Counted from the first letter of the stretch, positions 43,243-52,921 are shown. The stretch: 64,000 bases of DNA from Candidatus Eiseniibacteriota bacterium (GCA_016710095.1 JADJLL010000001.1:1-64000), one strand, 5' to 3'. Notes: generated by a model not told the origin, from the letters alone. A program made the numbers and translations.

Positions 43243-44825
43243 AGCTGCGGTGGCCCCTCGCGTTGTTGCTCCTCTGCTCCTGCATCGTGGCCCCCGCGCT
43301 GGCCCAGACTCCGCCGCTCGATCCGCGCTACGGCGCGCTCAGCCCGGACGATATCGGCTCCGCCGCGATGGCGAGCGGCCGCACGTCGCGCACCGTCGCG
43401 ATCGCGCAGCCGGGTGCGATCGATCCGGACACGTACCGCCTCGGTCCCGGTGACGCGATCGCGCTGCGGCTCTGGGGCCGCATGGCGCGCACGACGACGG
43501 TGGACGTGGACGCCGAAGGCCTGCTGCAGATTCCCGACCTCGAGCCGCTGCAGGTGTCCGGGCAGACGCTCTCGCAGGTGCGGCGCACGGTGAAGGCGCG
43601 GCTCGCGGGGCTCTATCGCGACGTGCGCGCGGACCTGAGCATCGCACGCATGCGCACGTTCAAGGTGTACGTGACGGGCGAGGTGAAGCAGCCCGGCGCG
43701 TACGAAGTCACCCCCGTGACGCGCGCGAGCGAAGTGCTCGCCCAGGCGCAGCTGCTCGACCGCGGCTCGCGGCGCAACATCGGCGTCGCGCGCCGCAGCG
43801 GCTCGCTGCGCGCCGACGTGCAACTGTTCGAAGTGGCCGGCGACCTGCGTGGCAATCCGCTGCTCGAGGACGGCGACCTGCTGTCCGTTCCCGTCGCGTC
43901 GCAGTTCGCGACCGCGAGCGGCGCGTTCGCGCGCCCGATGCGCTTCGAACTCGCGCCGGACGACAGCCTCTCGACGCTCGTGCGTCTCGCGGGCGGGGCG
44001 CTGCCCTCGGCCGATCCGGCGCGCGCGCTGCTCGTGCGCTTCCGCGACGTGTCGCACGCGGATTCCGTGCTCGTGAATCTCGGTCCCGGCGGCAGCAATC
44101 CCGCGCTGCGCGACGGCGACGCGCTCTTCCTTTACTACGTGCCCGACTTTCACCGGCTGCACTCGGTGGCGGTGGTGGGCGAAGTCGAGCGTCCGGGCTC
44201 GTTCCCGATCCTGATCGGGCGCGACCGCCTGAGCGACGTCCTGCGTGCCGCCGGCGGCTTCCGCCCGCGCGCGGACGTCGCGAGCCTGCTGATCGTGCGT
44301 GCACCGCGTGTCGCGACCGAGAGCGACGGCGAGTTCGAGCGGCTCATGCGTCTCTCGCGCGAACAGATGACGGAGTCGGAGTACAGCCGGCTGCAGACCG
44401 AACTCGCCCAGCGCAAGAACAGCTTCCGCGTCGACTGGCGGCGGTTGCAGGCCGAAGGCTCGCGCCGCGATCTCGACCTGCTCATGGCGGACGGCGATCT
44501 CGTGCGCGTGGAGCCGCTCGTCACGAGCATCCGCGTCGACGGCCAGGTCCGCAATCCCGGCATGATCGAGTACGTCGCCGGGCGCTCGCCCGAAGACTAC
44601 GTCCGCATCGCGGGCGGCTACACGAGCCGCGCCGGCCGCGGCGGAACGCGCGTCACGCGCGGCGGCACCGGCCAGGTCGTTCCCGCGCGAAGCGTGCACG
44701 ACCTGCAGCCGGGCGACATCATCTGGGTGCCCGAAGGCCGCGATCGGGACTACTGGAACATCTTCCGCGAAGTGCTCGCGGTGGCGGGGCAGATCGCCGT
44801 CGTCGTGGTCGCCGTCCGCCGCTGA
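43239..44825 (+). CDS. Polysaccharide export outer-membrane protein with SLBB repeats (Wza-like)
   Basis: A 528-residue exported protein. GTG 43239 overlaps the rmlB stop, with GGGAGAGG nearby. The signal peptide is LALLLLCSCIVAPALAQ. A poly-export domain follows (YRLGPGDAIALRLWGRMART near residue 68, then RMRTFKVYVTGEVKQPGAYE), and three further SLBB-type repeats: LAPDDSLSTLVRLAGGALPS, VAVVGEVERPGSFPILIGRD and SIRVDGQVRNPGMIEYVAGR. A last hydrophobic stretch (VLAVAGQIAVVVVAV) ends the protein. Such proteins form the outer-membrane exit pore or its periplasmic collar for exopolysaccharide. The next gene encodes the matching chain-length protein. Confidence 0.9.
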   Translation: MKLRWPLALLLLCSCIVAPALAQTPPLDPRYGALSPDDIGSAAMASGRTSRTVAIAQPGAIDPDTYRLGPGDAIALRLWGRMARTTTVDVDAEGLLQIPDLEPLQVSGQTLSQVRRTVKARLAGLYRDVRADLSIARMRTFKVYVTGEVKQPGAYEVTPVTRASEVLAQAQLLDRGSRRNIGVARRSGSLRADVQLFEVAGDLRGNPLLEDGDLLSVPVASQFATASGAFARPMRFELAPDDSLSTLVRLAGGALPSADPARALLVRFRDVSHADSVLVNLGPGGSNPALRDGDALFLYYVPDFHRLHSVAVVGEVERPGSFPILIGRDRLSDVLRAAGGFRPRADVASLLIVRAPRVATESDGEFERLMRLSREQMTESEYSRLQTELAQRKNSFRVDWRRLQAEGSRRDLDLLMADGDLVRVEPLVTSIRVDGQVRNPGMIEYVAGRSPEDYVRIAGGYTSRAGRGGTRVTRGGTGQVVPARSVHDLQPGDIIWVPEGRDRDYWNIFREVLAVAGQIAVVVVAVRR

Positions 44826-44837
44826 CCTGGGGAGCGC

Positions 44838-45911
44838 ATGGATCAAACGCACGACGTCCGGCCCGTCTGGACGAAACTTTGGAGCCGTCGCCGGACGATC
44901 GCGATGTTCGCGGGCGCCGGCCTCGTGGCCGGACTGCTGCTGAGCTTCGTCATGCCCCGCTGGTACACCGCCGAGACGACGCTGCTCCCGCCGAGCGAGA
45001 GCGACTCGGGCTTCGGGCTCACGAGCCTGCTGCGCGGCCTCGCCGTGCCGGGCATCACGATCCCGACGCAGGCGACGCCCGCGGACGTGTTCCTCGCGGT
45101 GCTGCAGAGCCGGCGGCTCAACGAAGTCGTGATCAAGGACTTCGAGCTGAAGAAGGTCTACAAGCGCAAGCTCACGATGGACGCGCTCAAGGAACTCGGC
45201 CGTCACACGAAGTTCAAGCTCACCGAGGCCGGCACGATCGTGATCACGGTCGAGGACCGCGATCCGGTGCGCGCCGCGAAGATCGCGAACAAGTACGTGG
45301 ACCTGCTCGACCGCTTCAACCGTGAAGTGCGCATGACGAAGGGCCGCCGCATGCGGCAGTTCGTCGAGGCACGCATGGTCGAGGCCGGCGGCGAACTCGG
45401 ACGAGCGGAAGAGAAGCTCGCGGCGTACGAGTCGAAGCACCGCACCGTGGCGCTGTCGGCCGCGACGTCGGCGTCCATCGAAGCGGCGGCGAAGCTCTAC
45501 GCGCAGCGCGCGGCGCTTCAGGTCCGGCTCGGCGTCATGGAGCAGTACTCGCGCGGCGCTTCGGCCGAGCAGACGCAGATCCGCCAGGAGATGTCGGAGA
45601 TCGACCGCCAGCTCGCGGCGCTGCCGGGCATCGGTCTCGAGCAGGCGCGGCTGCTGCGCGAGATGAAGACGCTCGAACAGGTGCAGGGGTTGCTGCGCGC
45701 GCAGTACGAGGAAGCACGGCTCGACGAAGTGCGCGACGTGGCGACGACCGAAGTGCTCGACGCGGCCACCACGCCCGAGCGCCACTCGCGGCCGCGCCGT
45801 CTCGCGCTCCTCGTGATCGGACTTCTCGCCGGAGCCGCCGTGGGCGCGGTCGAAGCGTTCGCGTTCGCGCAGCGCACGGGGCCGGGGCCGCAGCCGACCA
45901 ACGCGGCCTGA
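44838..45911 (+). CDS. Chain-length determinant (Wzz/GNVR family) protein
   Basis: A 357-residue inner-membrane protein. Two membrane segments, near residues 20-40 (IAMFAGAGLVAGLLLSFVMP) and near 325-345 (RLALLVIGLLAGAAVGAVEA), flank a large periplasmic helical part with long coiled-coil stretches (EAAAKLYAQRAALQVRLGVM, TQIRQEMSEIDRQLAALPGI). This is the layout of polysaccharide co-polymerases, which set chain length and link synthesis to export. There is no tyrosine kinase domain at the end, so it is not a BY-kinase fusion. It follows the SLBB export gene by 12 bases and shares one base with the next flippase start. Confidence 0.88.
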   Translation: MDQTHDVRPVWTKLWSRRRTIAMFAGAGLVAGLLLSFVMPRWYTAETTLLPPSESDSGFGLTSLLRGLAVPGITIPTQATPADVFLAVLQSRRLNEVVIKDFELKKVYKRKLTMDALKELGRHTKFKLTEAGTIVITVEDRDPVRAAKIANKYVDLLDRFNREVRMTKGRRMRQFVEARMVEAGGELGRAEEKLAAYESKHRTVALSAATSASIEAAAKLYAQRAALQVRLGVMEQYSRGASAEQTQIRQEMSEIDRQLAALPGIGLEQARLLREMKTLEQVQGLLRAQYEEARLDEVRDVATTEVLDAATTPERHSRPRRLALLVIGLLAGAAVGAVEAFAFAQRTGPGPQPTNAA

Positions 45912-47459
45912 TGCCCGGGACGCCGTCCTCGGCCGAAACCTCGGCGCTGCCCGCGGGACTGCGGCGGAACAGCCTCGCCAACGTCGCCGGCCGCACGGCG
46001 AGCGCGTTCGTGTGGGTCGCCGTCACGCCGTGGGCGCTGGGCCACATGGGCGCCGAGCGCTTCGGCGTGTGGTCGCTGTTCTTCGCGCTGTCGGGCTCGC
46101 TCATGGCGATGGACTTCGGGCTCTCGAGCGCCGTCACGCGCTTCGTCGCGCTCGCCGCCGCACGCGGTGAGGGCGCGCACCTGCGCGTCGTGCTGCGCCG
46201 CGCGCTGCGCGTGGCCGCGGCGATGGGCGCGGCGTGGCTCGTCGCGGGGCTCGCCGCCGGCGCGCTCTTCTGCGCCGCCTTCCACGTGCCCGCCGCGCTG
46301 ATCGCCGAGACCACGCGCTCGCTCGCGTGGTTCGGGCTCGCGCTCGCGCTGCTCAGCGTGGGGCAGGTCTACCAGGGCGCGCTCACGGGCGTGCAACGTC
46401 TCGATCTCGCGAATGGCGCGTGGCTCGCCGGACTGATCGTGCACGTGGGCGTGCTGTGCGCGGGGCTCGCCGCGGGCTTGGCTGCTCGCCGCGGCCGTCG
46501 CCGCGTGCGCCGGCAACGCGGTCATGGCGGCGCTCTCGTGGTGGCACCTGCGTGCGCGCGCGCCTTCGACCGGCGGCGAAGCGGGCGAGGCGCCGCGCTG
46601 GGGCGAGCTGCTGCGCTACGGCGGCGTCGTGCAGGCGACGAACGTGCTCGTGCTCGCGCAGATGCAGGGCGGCCGCGTGCTGCTCGGCATGCTCGGGGGC
46701 CTCGCGTCGGTCACCGCGTTCGAGCTGGCGTTCCGCGTCGCGAACACGCTGTGGTCTGCGGCCGTGCTCATGCAGGGCGCGATCGCCCCCGCCGCGGCCG
46801 CGTGCTCGGCCGCCGGCGACGCGCGCGAACTCGTGTCGCTGTTCCGCTGGGGCCTGCGCTGGATGAACGTGCTCGCGTCGGTCGCGATGGGCGGTCTGTT
46901 CGTTTCGGGTGAAGCGCTGCTGCGCGTGTGGCTCGGCGCGGGCGCGGGTTACGACGCGATGGCGCTGCGCGGCATGGCGGTCGCGTTCCTCGTCGCGACG
47001 CCGGCGCTGACCGCGGCGGCGATCGCGCGCGGCGCGGGCCGTCCCGTGCTCGAGACGCAGTTCTTCGCGCTCGCGGCGCTCACGCAGTTGGCGCTCGCGC
47101 TGCTGCTGGCGTCGCGCCAGGGCGCGGCGGGCGCCGCTTGGGCGCTCGCGGGATCGTTCGCGGTGAGCGCGGTGTTCATGCTCGTGCGCGTGACGCGCTG
47201 GCTCGAGCTGTCGCTCGTTTCGGTCGTCGTGCGCGACGTGCTGCCGCACTGGGCGCCCGCGCTCGTCGCGGCCGGCGCGGTCGCGTGGGCGTCGCGCGCG
47301 GGCGTGCTGCCCGCGCCGCACGGCGCGCTCGCCGCGTTCGCGCTGCTCTCCGGCTCGTACGCCGCGCTCGCGCTCCTGCTCGGCCTGCTGCCGGGCGACA
47401 CGCAGGTGCTGTGGCACCGCGTGCGCCGGGCGGCGGGTCATGGGAGCATGCCGGCATGA
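45911..47459 (+). CDS. Oligosaccharide flippase (Wzx-like), frameshifted
   Basis: The second flippase of the locus, about 515 residues with multiple helices. The beginning LRRNSLANVAGRTASAFVWV then PWALGHMGAERFGVWSLFF is close in pattern to that of the flippase at 35596. Near 46483 the frame changes: GLAAGL is followed, out of frame, by LLAAAVAACAGNAVMAALSW, as if bases of a G/T-rich stretch were lost. The rest is intact to 47459. It shares one base with the Wzz gene and four with the following glycosyltransferase. Translocation of a lipid-linked repeat unit is the family role. Confidence 0.85.
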
Positions 47460-48235
47460 GCCTGTCCGCCGTCCTCATCGCCCGCGACGAAGCCCACCGG
47501 ATCGAGCGCTGCCTCGAAGCGCTCCGTTGGGCGGACGAGGTCGTCGTGGTCGTCGACGACGCGAGCCGCGACGAGACCGAGGGCATCGCGCGGCGCTTCG
47601 GCGCGCGCGTGTTCGTGCGCGCGTTCGACAGCTTCTCGCTCATGCGGCAGTTCGCCGACGAGCAGGCGACGTGCGAGTGGATCCTGTCGGTGGACTGCGA
47701 CGAGATCGTCACGCCGCAGCTCGCCGCCGAGATCCGCGCGGCCCTCGCGACCGAACACACCGCGTTCCGGATTCCGCACCTCGACTACATGTTCGGGCGC
47801 TGGATCCGCCACGGCGGCTGGTATCCGCAGTACCACTGGCGGCTCTATCGCCGCGCGCGCGCGACCTGGGCGCGCGCGATCCACGAACGCGTCGAGTTCG
47901 AGGGCAGCGTCGGCACGCTGCGCGAGCCGTTCCTGCACTTCTCGCACGGACGCGTGTCCGACTTCGTGAACAAGATGGCGCGCTACACGACGACCGAAGC
48001 CGAGGCGGCGCTCGCCGCCGGACGGCGGACGAACGTGCTGCGCATGGCCACCGAGCCGTTCCTGTACTTCGGCTACAAGTACGTCGTGCAGGGCGGCTGG
48101 CGCGACGGCGCGCACGGCTTCGTGCTCGCTTCGCTCATGGGCTGCTACCGGCTGCTCGTGCACCTCAAGCTCTGGGACCTCGCGCAGGCACAGCGGGGCG
48201 ACCGGGATTCGCGCACATGCCCGCCGCGGACGTGA
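47456..48235 (+). CDS. Glycosyltransferase family 2 (WaaE/KdtX-like)
   Basis: A 259-residue soluble or peripheral enzyme. The GT-A nucleotide-binding start is SAVLIARDEAHRIERCLEAL then DEVVVVVDDASRDET, and the metal-binding D-x-D-like motif is ILSVDCDEIVTP. The following HGGWYPQYHWRLYRRARATW, HERVEFEGSVGTLREPFLHF and HGRVSDFVNKMARYTT are typical of the short WaaE/KdtX-type beta-glycosyltransferases. They transfer a sugar onto a lipopolysaccharide core or exopolysaccharide. It overlaps its upstream neighbour by four bases and its downstream neighbour by 19 bases. Confidence 0.88.
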   Translation: MSLSAVLIARDEAHRIERCLEALRWADEVVVVVDDASRDETEGIARRFGARVFVRAFDSFSLMRQFADEQATCEWILSVDCDEIVTPQLAAEIRAALATEHTAFRIPHLDYMFGRWIRHGGWYPQYHWRLYRRARATWARAIHERVEFEGSVGTLREPFLHFSHGRVSDFVNKMARYTTTEAEAALAAGRRTNVLRMATEPFLYFGYKYVVQGGWRDGAHGFVLASLMGCYRLLVHLKLWDLAQAQRGDRDSRTCPPRT

Positions 48236-49185
48236 GCGTCGTGATCGTGAGCTACGACACCGTCGCGCTGCTGCGGCGCTGCCTCGCGTCGCTGCGCGCG
48301 GCGCGCGGCGCCGTGCTGCAGGTGATCGTCGTGGACAACGGTTCGCGCGACGGCAGCCCCGACATGGTGCGCACCGAGTTTCCCGAGGTCGAGCTGGTGG
48401 ACTCGGGCGCGAACAAGGGCTTCGCGTGGGGCACCAACCGCGGGCTCGAGCGCGCGAGCGGGCGCCACTTCGTCTGGCTCAACTCCGACTGCGAAGTCGG
48501 CGAGTCGTCGCTCGCGGATCTCGCGCGCTACCTCGACGCGCATCCCGGCGTCGGCGCCGCGGGTCCGACGCTCGTGCACGCGGACGGACGGCTGCAGCCT
48601 TCGGCGCAGGCGTTCCCTTCGCCCGCGCGGCTGCTCGTACGCGAACTGGGCGTGCGCGCGATCGTGCGCTCGCCGCTCGTGCGCGCGCTCGCGCGGCCGT
48701 TCGCGCCGCTGTTCGGGCGCATGGCGGTCGAGTACGTGAACGCGTTCGAGGCCGGCACGCAGCCGCGCGCGGTGGACTGGGTGACCGGCGCGTGTCTCGC
48801 GTCGCCCGCCGAGTTCGCGCGCCGCGTCGGCCCGCTCGACGAGGGCTACTTCATGTACTGCGAGGACGCCGACTGGTGCCGCCGCGTGCGCGAGGCCGGC
48901 GCCGAGGTGCACTTCGTGCCCGGCGTGCGCGTCGTCCATCACGTGGGGGGAAGCGGCGGCGGTTCGCCGTTCGTCACCTACCAGCACCATCGCAGCCTCG
49001 TGCGCTGGTTCCTGCGCTGGGAGCCGGGCGCGTTCCGCCGCTGGAGCGGCGCGATCGCCGCGCTGTTCGGCGCCAAGGCGATCGCGGCCGACGTGCGCCG
49101 CGCGTTCGGCGGGCCCGAGCACTCGTGGTGGCGCCTGCGTGCGTTCTGTCTTTCGGGCGCCGTGCCCGCGGATCCGCTCGCGTGA
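48217..49185 (+). CDS. Glycosyltransferase family 2 (rhamnosyltransferase-like)
   Basis: A 322-residue GT-A enzyme. It begins VSVVIVSYDTVALLRRCLAS and QVIVVDNGSRDGSPDMV, with the N-x-D-C metal motif in HFVWLNSDCEVGESSL. The acceptor-side motif LDEGYFMYCEDADWCRRVRE is the E-D-x-D-W/x-C signature of the WbbL-type rhamnosyl/glycosyltransferase branch. A C-terminal amphipathic part (HHRSLVRWFLRWEPGAFRRW) may contact the membrane. ATG 48217 lies inside the end of the previous gene, and the stop is overlapped by the GTG of the polymerase gene. Confidence 0.9.
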   Translation: MPAADVSVVIVSYDTVALLRRCLASLRAARGAVLQVIVVDNGSRDGSPDMVRTEFPEVELVDSGANKGFAWGTNRGLERASGRHFVWLNSDCEVGESSLADLARYLDAHPGVGAAGPTLVHADGRLQPSAQAFPSPARLLVRELGVRAIVRSPLVRALARPFAPLFGRMAVEYVNAFEAGTQPRAVDWVTGACLASPAEFARRVGPLDEGYFMYCEDADWCRRVREAGAEVHFVPGVRVVHHVGGSGGGSPFVTYQHHRSLVRWFLRWEPGAFRRWSGAIAALFGAKAIAADVRRAFGGPEHSWWRLRAFCLSGAVPADPLA

Positions 49186-50600
49186 GCGCGGCCTTGACCG
49201 GAGCCGGTCCGGGACCCGGCGCCTCTCCCGCGCGCGGCTACTGGGTGCTGCTCGCCGCGGCGCTCGTGCTCGCGTTCTTCGTGCACCCGGTCGCCGCGCT
49301 CGCGCTGCTCGCGTTCACGGCGCTGCAGGTCGTGCGCCCGCTCGACTTCCCGGCCACGTACCTCATGGTCGTGACGGGCGCGTCGTTCGTGAACTACACG
49401 CGCGGGCGGCTCACGTTCGAACTGTCGCTGCTCAGCGTGCTCATGGGCTTCATGCTGCTCACGTACACGCTGCGCCGCGACCGCCGGCTCGTCGCGCTGC
49501 AGGTCTCGCCGCTCCTCAAGCCGCTGCTGCCGTACCTCGCGCTCACGCTCTTCAACTTCGTGCGCGGCGTCGCGGCCGGGAACTCGCTGCGTTACGCCGG
49601 GCTCGAACTGCTCGCGGCGCTCGCGCTCGGCAGCACGATCCTCGTCGCGAACCAGTTCAAGCAGCGAGACCTCAAGCTCGCGCTCGGCTGGCTGTGGGTC
49701 ACGGCGCTCGGGCATTCGGCGCTCGGCTTCTACATCTACTCGATCCTCAAGGTGCGCACGGGCAGCATCTACTTCACGCCCATTCCCGGCGTCGTGGCGG
49801 TCGTGATGTTCAACTTCGCGCTGCGCGCCCGCAGCACGAAGAGCGCGGCGCTCTGGGTGCTCGCGTTCCTGCCGCTGCTGCTCCACCAGTTCCTGTCGTT
49901 CACGCGCGGTTACTGGCTCTCGATCATGGTGAGCATGATCTTCTCGATCGTCGTGCACGCGTGGCGCCGGCCCGACTGGGGCGTGCGCCTGCGCCGCGCC
50001 GGCTTCCTGCTCTCGACGCTCGTCGGGCTCGGCCTGCTCGGCGCGATGGTGCTCGCGGTCGTGTACGGCATCCGCGGTCTCGGCGAGCTCGCGCTCAGCC
50101 GGCTCTCGTCGTCCACCGGCACGAGCTATTCGTTCGAGACCTCGTCGAACATCGTGCGCCTCGTGGAAGCCGCCAAGGTGATCGGCGAGATCCTGAAGGC
50201 GCCGATCCAGGGTCACGGCCTCGGTTACTCGTTCACGGTGCGCGAGCCGATCCACCTCAAGCTGATCGAGCAGTGGTTCTGCCACGAGAACTACCTGCTC
50301 GTGTGGGTGAAGCAGGGACTCATCGGGCTCGCGCTGTTCGTGTGGACGCTGTTCGCCGCGGTGCGCACGGGGCTCAAGGCCTGGCGCCACGAGGACAGCT
50401 TCACGCAGTCGTGGTGCGTGGGCGCTGCGGCGGCCACGGTGTACGTGCTCGTCTACAACCTCGTGCACTTCCCGCTCGCGGAGGTGAACACGACGTTCAC
50501 GATCGCGCTGCTGTGGGGTGGCGCGATGGCGCTGACGTCGAAGGACTGGCACGTCTGGACGTGGGGCCGAGCGAGCGGCGCCGAAGCGGAGCGCCCGTGA
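49182..50600 (+). CDS. O-antigen ligase/polymerase family membrane protein (Wzy-like)
   Basis: A 472-residue protein with about 11-12 helices and one large extracytoplasmic loop near residues 300-375. The loop carries QGHGLGYSFTVREPIHLKLI then EQWFCHENYLLVWVKQGLIG, the H-x-x-x-L/W-x-x-x-G-like arrangement of the Wzy/WaaL family. Upstream helices FLSFTRGYWLSIMVSMIFSI contain the basic residue pair also typical of these enzymes. Members join lipid-linked repeat units or ligate them to an acceptor. GTG 49182 overlaps the preceding glycosyltransferase stop; the stop overlaps the GTG of the FkbM gene. A second such protein is encoded at 56922. Confidence 0.82.
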   Translation: MSAALTGAGPGPGASPARGYWVLLAAALVLAFFVHPVAALALLAFTALQVVRPLDFPATYLMVVTGASFVNYTRGRLTFELSLLSVLMGFMLLTYTLRRDRRLVALQVSPLLKPLLPYLALTLFNFVRGVAAGNSLRYAGLELLAALALGSTILVANQFKQRDLKLALGWLWVTALGHSALGFYIYSILKVRTGSIYFTPIPGVVAVVMFNFALRARSTKSAALWVLAFLPLLLHQFLSFTRGYWLSIMVSMIFSIVVHAWRRPDWGVRLRRAGFLLSTLVGLGLLGAMVLAVVYGIRGLGELALSRLSSSTGTSYSFETSSNIVRLVEAAKVIGEILKAPIQGHGLGYSFTVREPIHLKLIEQWFCHENYLLVWVKQGLIGLALFVWTLFAAVRTGLKAWRHEDSFTQSWCVGAAAATVYVLVYNLVHFPLAEVNTTFTIALLWGGAMALTSKDWHVWTWGRASGAEAERP

Positions 50601-51592
50601 GCGCCCGTGTCCGCGAGCCGCACGCCGGTGCCGAAGCGCCGGGACTGCTCGATCAGGCAGCGACGCTGTCGCGCTTTCTCGCGAGCGCGCCCGGCGCGCG
50701 CGGCGGACGCGCGGCGAGCTGGGCGCGCGCGTTGCGCTGGCAGGCGGGCTATCGCATGGGCGCGCGTCGCGCGCTCGTCGAGGTGGCGGGCACGCGGCTG
50801 TACGTGTATCCCGGCAGCACGGGCGCGACGGGCCTGCTGTACGTGGGCCTGCCCGAGTGGGACGAGATGAACTTCATGCTGCGCTACCTGCGCCCGGCGG
50901 ATCACTTCGGCGACGTCGGCGCGAACATCGGCTCGTACACGCTGCTCGCGAGCGCGCGCCATCCGGGCGTGCGTGTGACGGCGGTCGAACCGGGCGAGCC
51001 CGCGCTCACGCGCCTGCGCGAAAACCTCGCGCTCAACGGGCTCGACGGCTTCAGCGGCGTGAAGGTCGCCGCGGTCGCGGTGGGTGACTCCGAAGGCACG
51101 GTGCGCTTCACGCGCGGCCGCGACACGATCAACCGCATCGCGCTCGGCGGTGACGGCGACTCGGTCGAGGTGCCGATCACCACGCTCGACGCGCTGTTCG
51201 CGGACGATCCGCCCGCGCTCATCAAGGTGGACGTCGAGGGCGCCGAGGATCGCGTCGTGCGCGGCGCCGCGCGGCTGCTGTCGGGCGAGCGCCCGCCGGT
51301 GCTGCTGCTCGAGTGGATCGACGAAGTGGCGGGCGAGTTCGGCGTGACGGGGGAGAGCTTCGAGGCGCGCCTCGCGGGCCACGGCTACTCGCTCGCCACG
51401 TACGACGCCGACACGAACACGCTCACGCCGTGGCGCACGGGGCAGCCCGCGAAGGCGCAGAACCGCATCGCGGCGCGCGATCTGGAAGCGGTCGCGTCGC
51501 GGCTGCGCGAAGGCGCGCCGTTCGGCTTCACGCCGCCCGTTGCCGTGCGCATGCAGTTGGACGACGGCGCCACCGGCGCCCCGAAGCGTTGA
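50597..51592 (+). CDS. FkbM family SAM-dependent methyltransferase
   Basis: A 331-residue protein. Residues about 90-260 match the FkbM domain: GDVGANIGSYTLLASARHPG then VTAVEPGEPALTRLRENLAL for SAM binding, VPITTLDALF, and IKVDVEGAEDRVVRGAARLL, the D-V-E-G-x-E signature. FkbM enzymes O-methylate sugars or polyketides. About 80 residues precede the domain and contain GSTGATGLLYVGLPEWDEMN. The GTG start overlaps the polymerase gene stop by four bases. A role in decorating the exported polysaccharide is likely from context. Confidence 0.88.
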   Translation: MSARVREPHAGAEAPGLLDQAATLSRFLASAPGARGGRAASWARALRWQAGYRMGARRALVEVAGTRLYVYPGSTGATGLLYVGLPEWDEMNFMLRYLRPADHFGDVGANIGSYTLLASARHPGVRVTAVEPGEPALTRLRENLALNGLDGFSGVKVAAVAVGDSEGTVRFTRGRDTINRIALGGDGDSVEVPITTLDALFADDPPALIKVDVEGAEDRVVRGAARLLSGERPPVLLLEWIDEVAGEFGVTGESFEARLAGHGYSLATYDADTNTLTPWRTGQPAKAQNRIAARDLEAVASRLREGAPFGFTPPVAVRMQLDDGATGAPKR

Positions 51593-51608
51593 GCGAAAGG
51601 GGACTCGC

Positions 51609-52784
51609 GTGCGCGTGCTCTACCTGAGCTCCCGGTTCCCGTGGCCGCCGCATCGCGGCGACCGGCTGACCGGCTACCAGATGCTGCGCGCGCTCTCGCG
51701 CCGGCACGAGGTGACGCTCGCGAGCTTCGTCGAGGAGCCGGGCGCGGTCGAGGGGCTGGCCGAGATCGGCGCGCTCTGCCGCCGGATCGAGTGCGTGCCA
51801 CTCTCGCGCGCGGCGTCGTGGCGCCAGGCGTTCCTCGGGCTGCCGCTCGGCGTGCCGTCGCAGGTGAGCTACTACCGTTCGGCCGCGATGCGCGAGACGG
51901 TCGCGCGCCTCGTGCGCGACCTGCGCCCGGACGCGATCTTCGTGCAGTTGTTCCGCATGGCGCCGTTCGTCGAGTCGCTCGACCATCCGTGCAAGGTGCT
52001 GTTCCTCGCCGACTCGCTCGCGCTGTCGCTGCAGCGCTCGCTGCCGTACCAGCCGCCGGTGCGCGCGCTCGGCCTGAGCTGGGAGCGCCGGCGCGTCGCG
52101 GCGTACGAGCCCGCGATCAGCCGCGCGTTCCGCGAGAGCTGGGTGCTGTCGGACGTGGACGCGCGCGACCTCGAGTCGCGCGGCGCGCAGCGCATCGCCG
52201 TCGTGCCGCACGGCGTGGACGAGCGGTTGTTCGATCGCGAGCTGAAGGCCCCGGCGGGCGAGCGCGCGGTCTTCCTCGGCAACCTGAGCGTGCCGCACAA
52301 CGTCGACGCCGCGCAGTACCTCGTGCGCGAGGTCTGGCCGCTCGTGCGGCGCGAACGCCCCGGCGCGACGCTCGAGATCGTCGGCGCCGATCCGGTGCCC
52401 GCGGTGCTCGCGCTGGCTTCCGCGGACGGCGTGCAGGTCACGGGCGCCGTGCCGTCGCTTCTGCCGGTCTGGGACCGGGCCGCCGTCACCGTGGCGCCGC
52501 TGCGCTATTCGGCCGGTATCCAGAACAAGCTGCTCGAGCCCATGGCCGCGGGTGTTCCCGTGGTCACGACGCCCCAGGCTGCCGAAGCGCTGGGGGCCGT
52601 GGACGGCCGCGAACTGCGGACGGGAGCGGATCCCGCCGCGCTCGCGCGCGCGACGCTCGACGCTCTCGCGGAGGGCGAGGGCGCACTGCCCATGCTCCGC
52701 GCCGCCCGCGAACTCGTGCGCAGCCGGTTCTCGTGGGAGACCCTCGTCGGCCGGCTGGAGCGGCTCGCCGCGACTTCCGCCTGA
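51609..52784 (+). CDS. Glycosyltransferase family 4, TIGR03087-like sugar transferase
   Basis: A 391-residue GT-B enzyme. It starts VRVLYLSSRFPWPPHRGDRL, typical of the sugar transferases associated with PEP-CTERM/EpsH exopolysaccharide systems. The second half contains VFLGNLSVPHNVDAAQYLVR and the donor-binding AGIQNKLLEPMAAGVPVVTT with the E-x7-E-like spacing of GT4 enzymes. No exosortase gene is seen here, so the resemblance need not mean a PEP-CTERM system. GTG 51609 has AAAGGGGA six bases upstream, better than an earlier in-frame ATG at 51540 inside the previous gene. It ends a long co-oriented run; a 237-base gap and a new promoter follow. Confidence 0.87.
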   Translation: MRVLYLSSRFPWPPHRGDRLTGYQMLRALSRRHEVTLASFVEEPGAVEGLAEIGALCRRIECVPLSRAASWRQAFLGLPLGVPSQVSYYRSAAMRETVARLVRDLRPDAIFVQLFRMAPFVESLDHPCKVLFLADSLALSLQRSLPYQPPVRALGLSWERRRVAAYEPAISRAFRESWVLSDVDARDLESRGAQRIAVVPHGVDERLFDRELKAPAGERAVFLGNLSVPHNVDAAQYLVREVWPLVRRERPGATLEIVGADPVPAVLALASADGVQVTGAVPSLLPVWDRAAVTVAPLRYSAGIQNKLLEPMAAGVPVVTTPQAAEALGAVDGRELRTGADPAALARATLDALAEGEGALPMLRAARELVRSRFSWETLVGRLERLAATSA

Positions 52785-52891
52785 GCGAACAGGGCGCCTT
52801 GGGCTCCCGCGGACCCCTCCGGCGGCGACAGTCCCGGGAACTTCCCTCTCCGGCGGATGTAATTCTCTCGTGCGCCTTGTGACGTCAGCAG

Positions 52892-52921
52892 TTGACTCGC
52901 CCCTCCCGGCCCGTCTAGCCT
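52892..52921 (+). promoter_or_regulatory. Promoter of the epimerase/WecA-like unit
   Basis: TTGACT at 52892-52897, 18 bases, TAGCCT at 52916-52921, followed by GCG. The leader to ATG 53022 is about 90 bases. Spacer and -10 flank match the promoter at 40026-40055. Confidence 0.6.

Noticed and set aside
48217..52784. PEP-CTERM/exosortase system suggested by the TIGR03087-like glycosyltransferase
   Set aside because: No exosortase, PrsK/PrsR or PEP-CTERM protein was recognised in the window; the secreted proteins carry FlgD-like tails instead.
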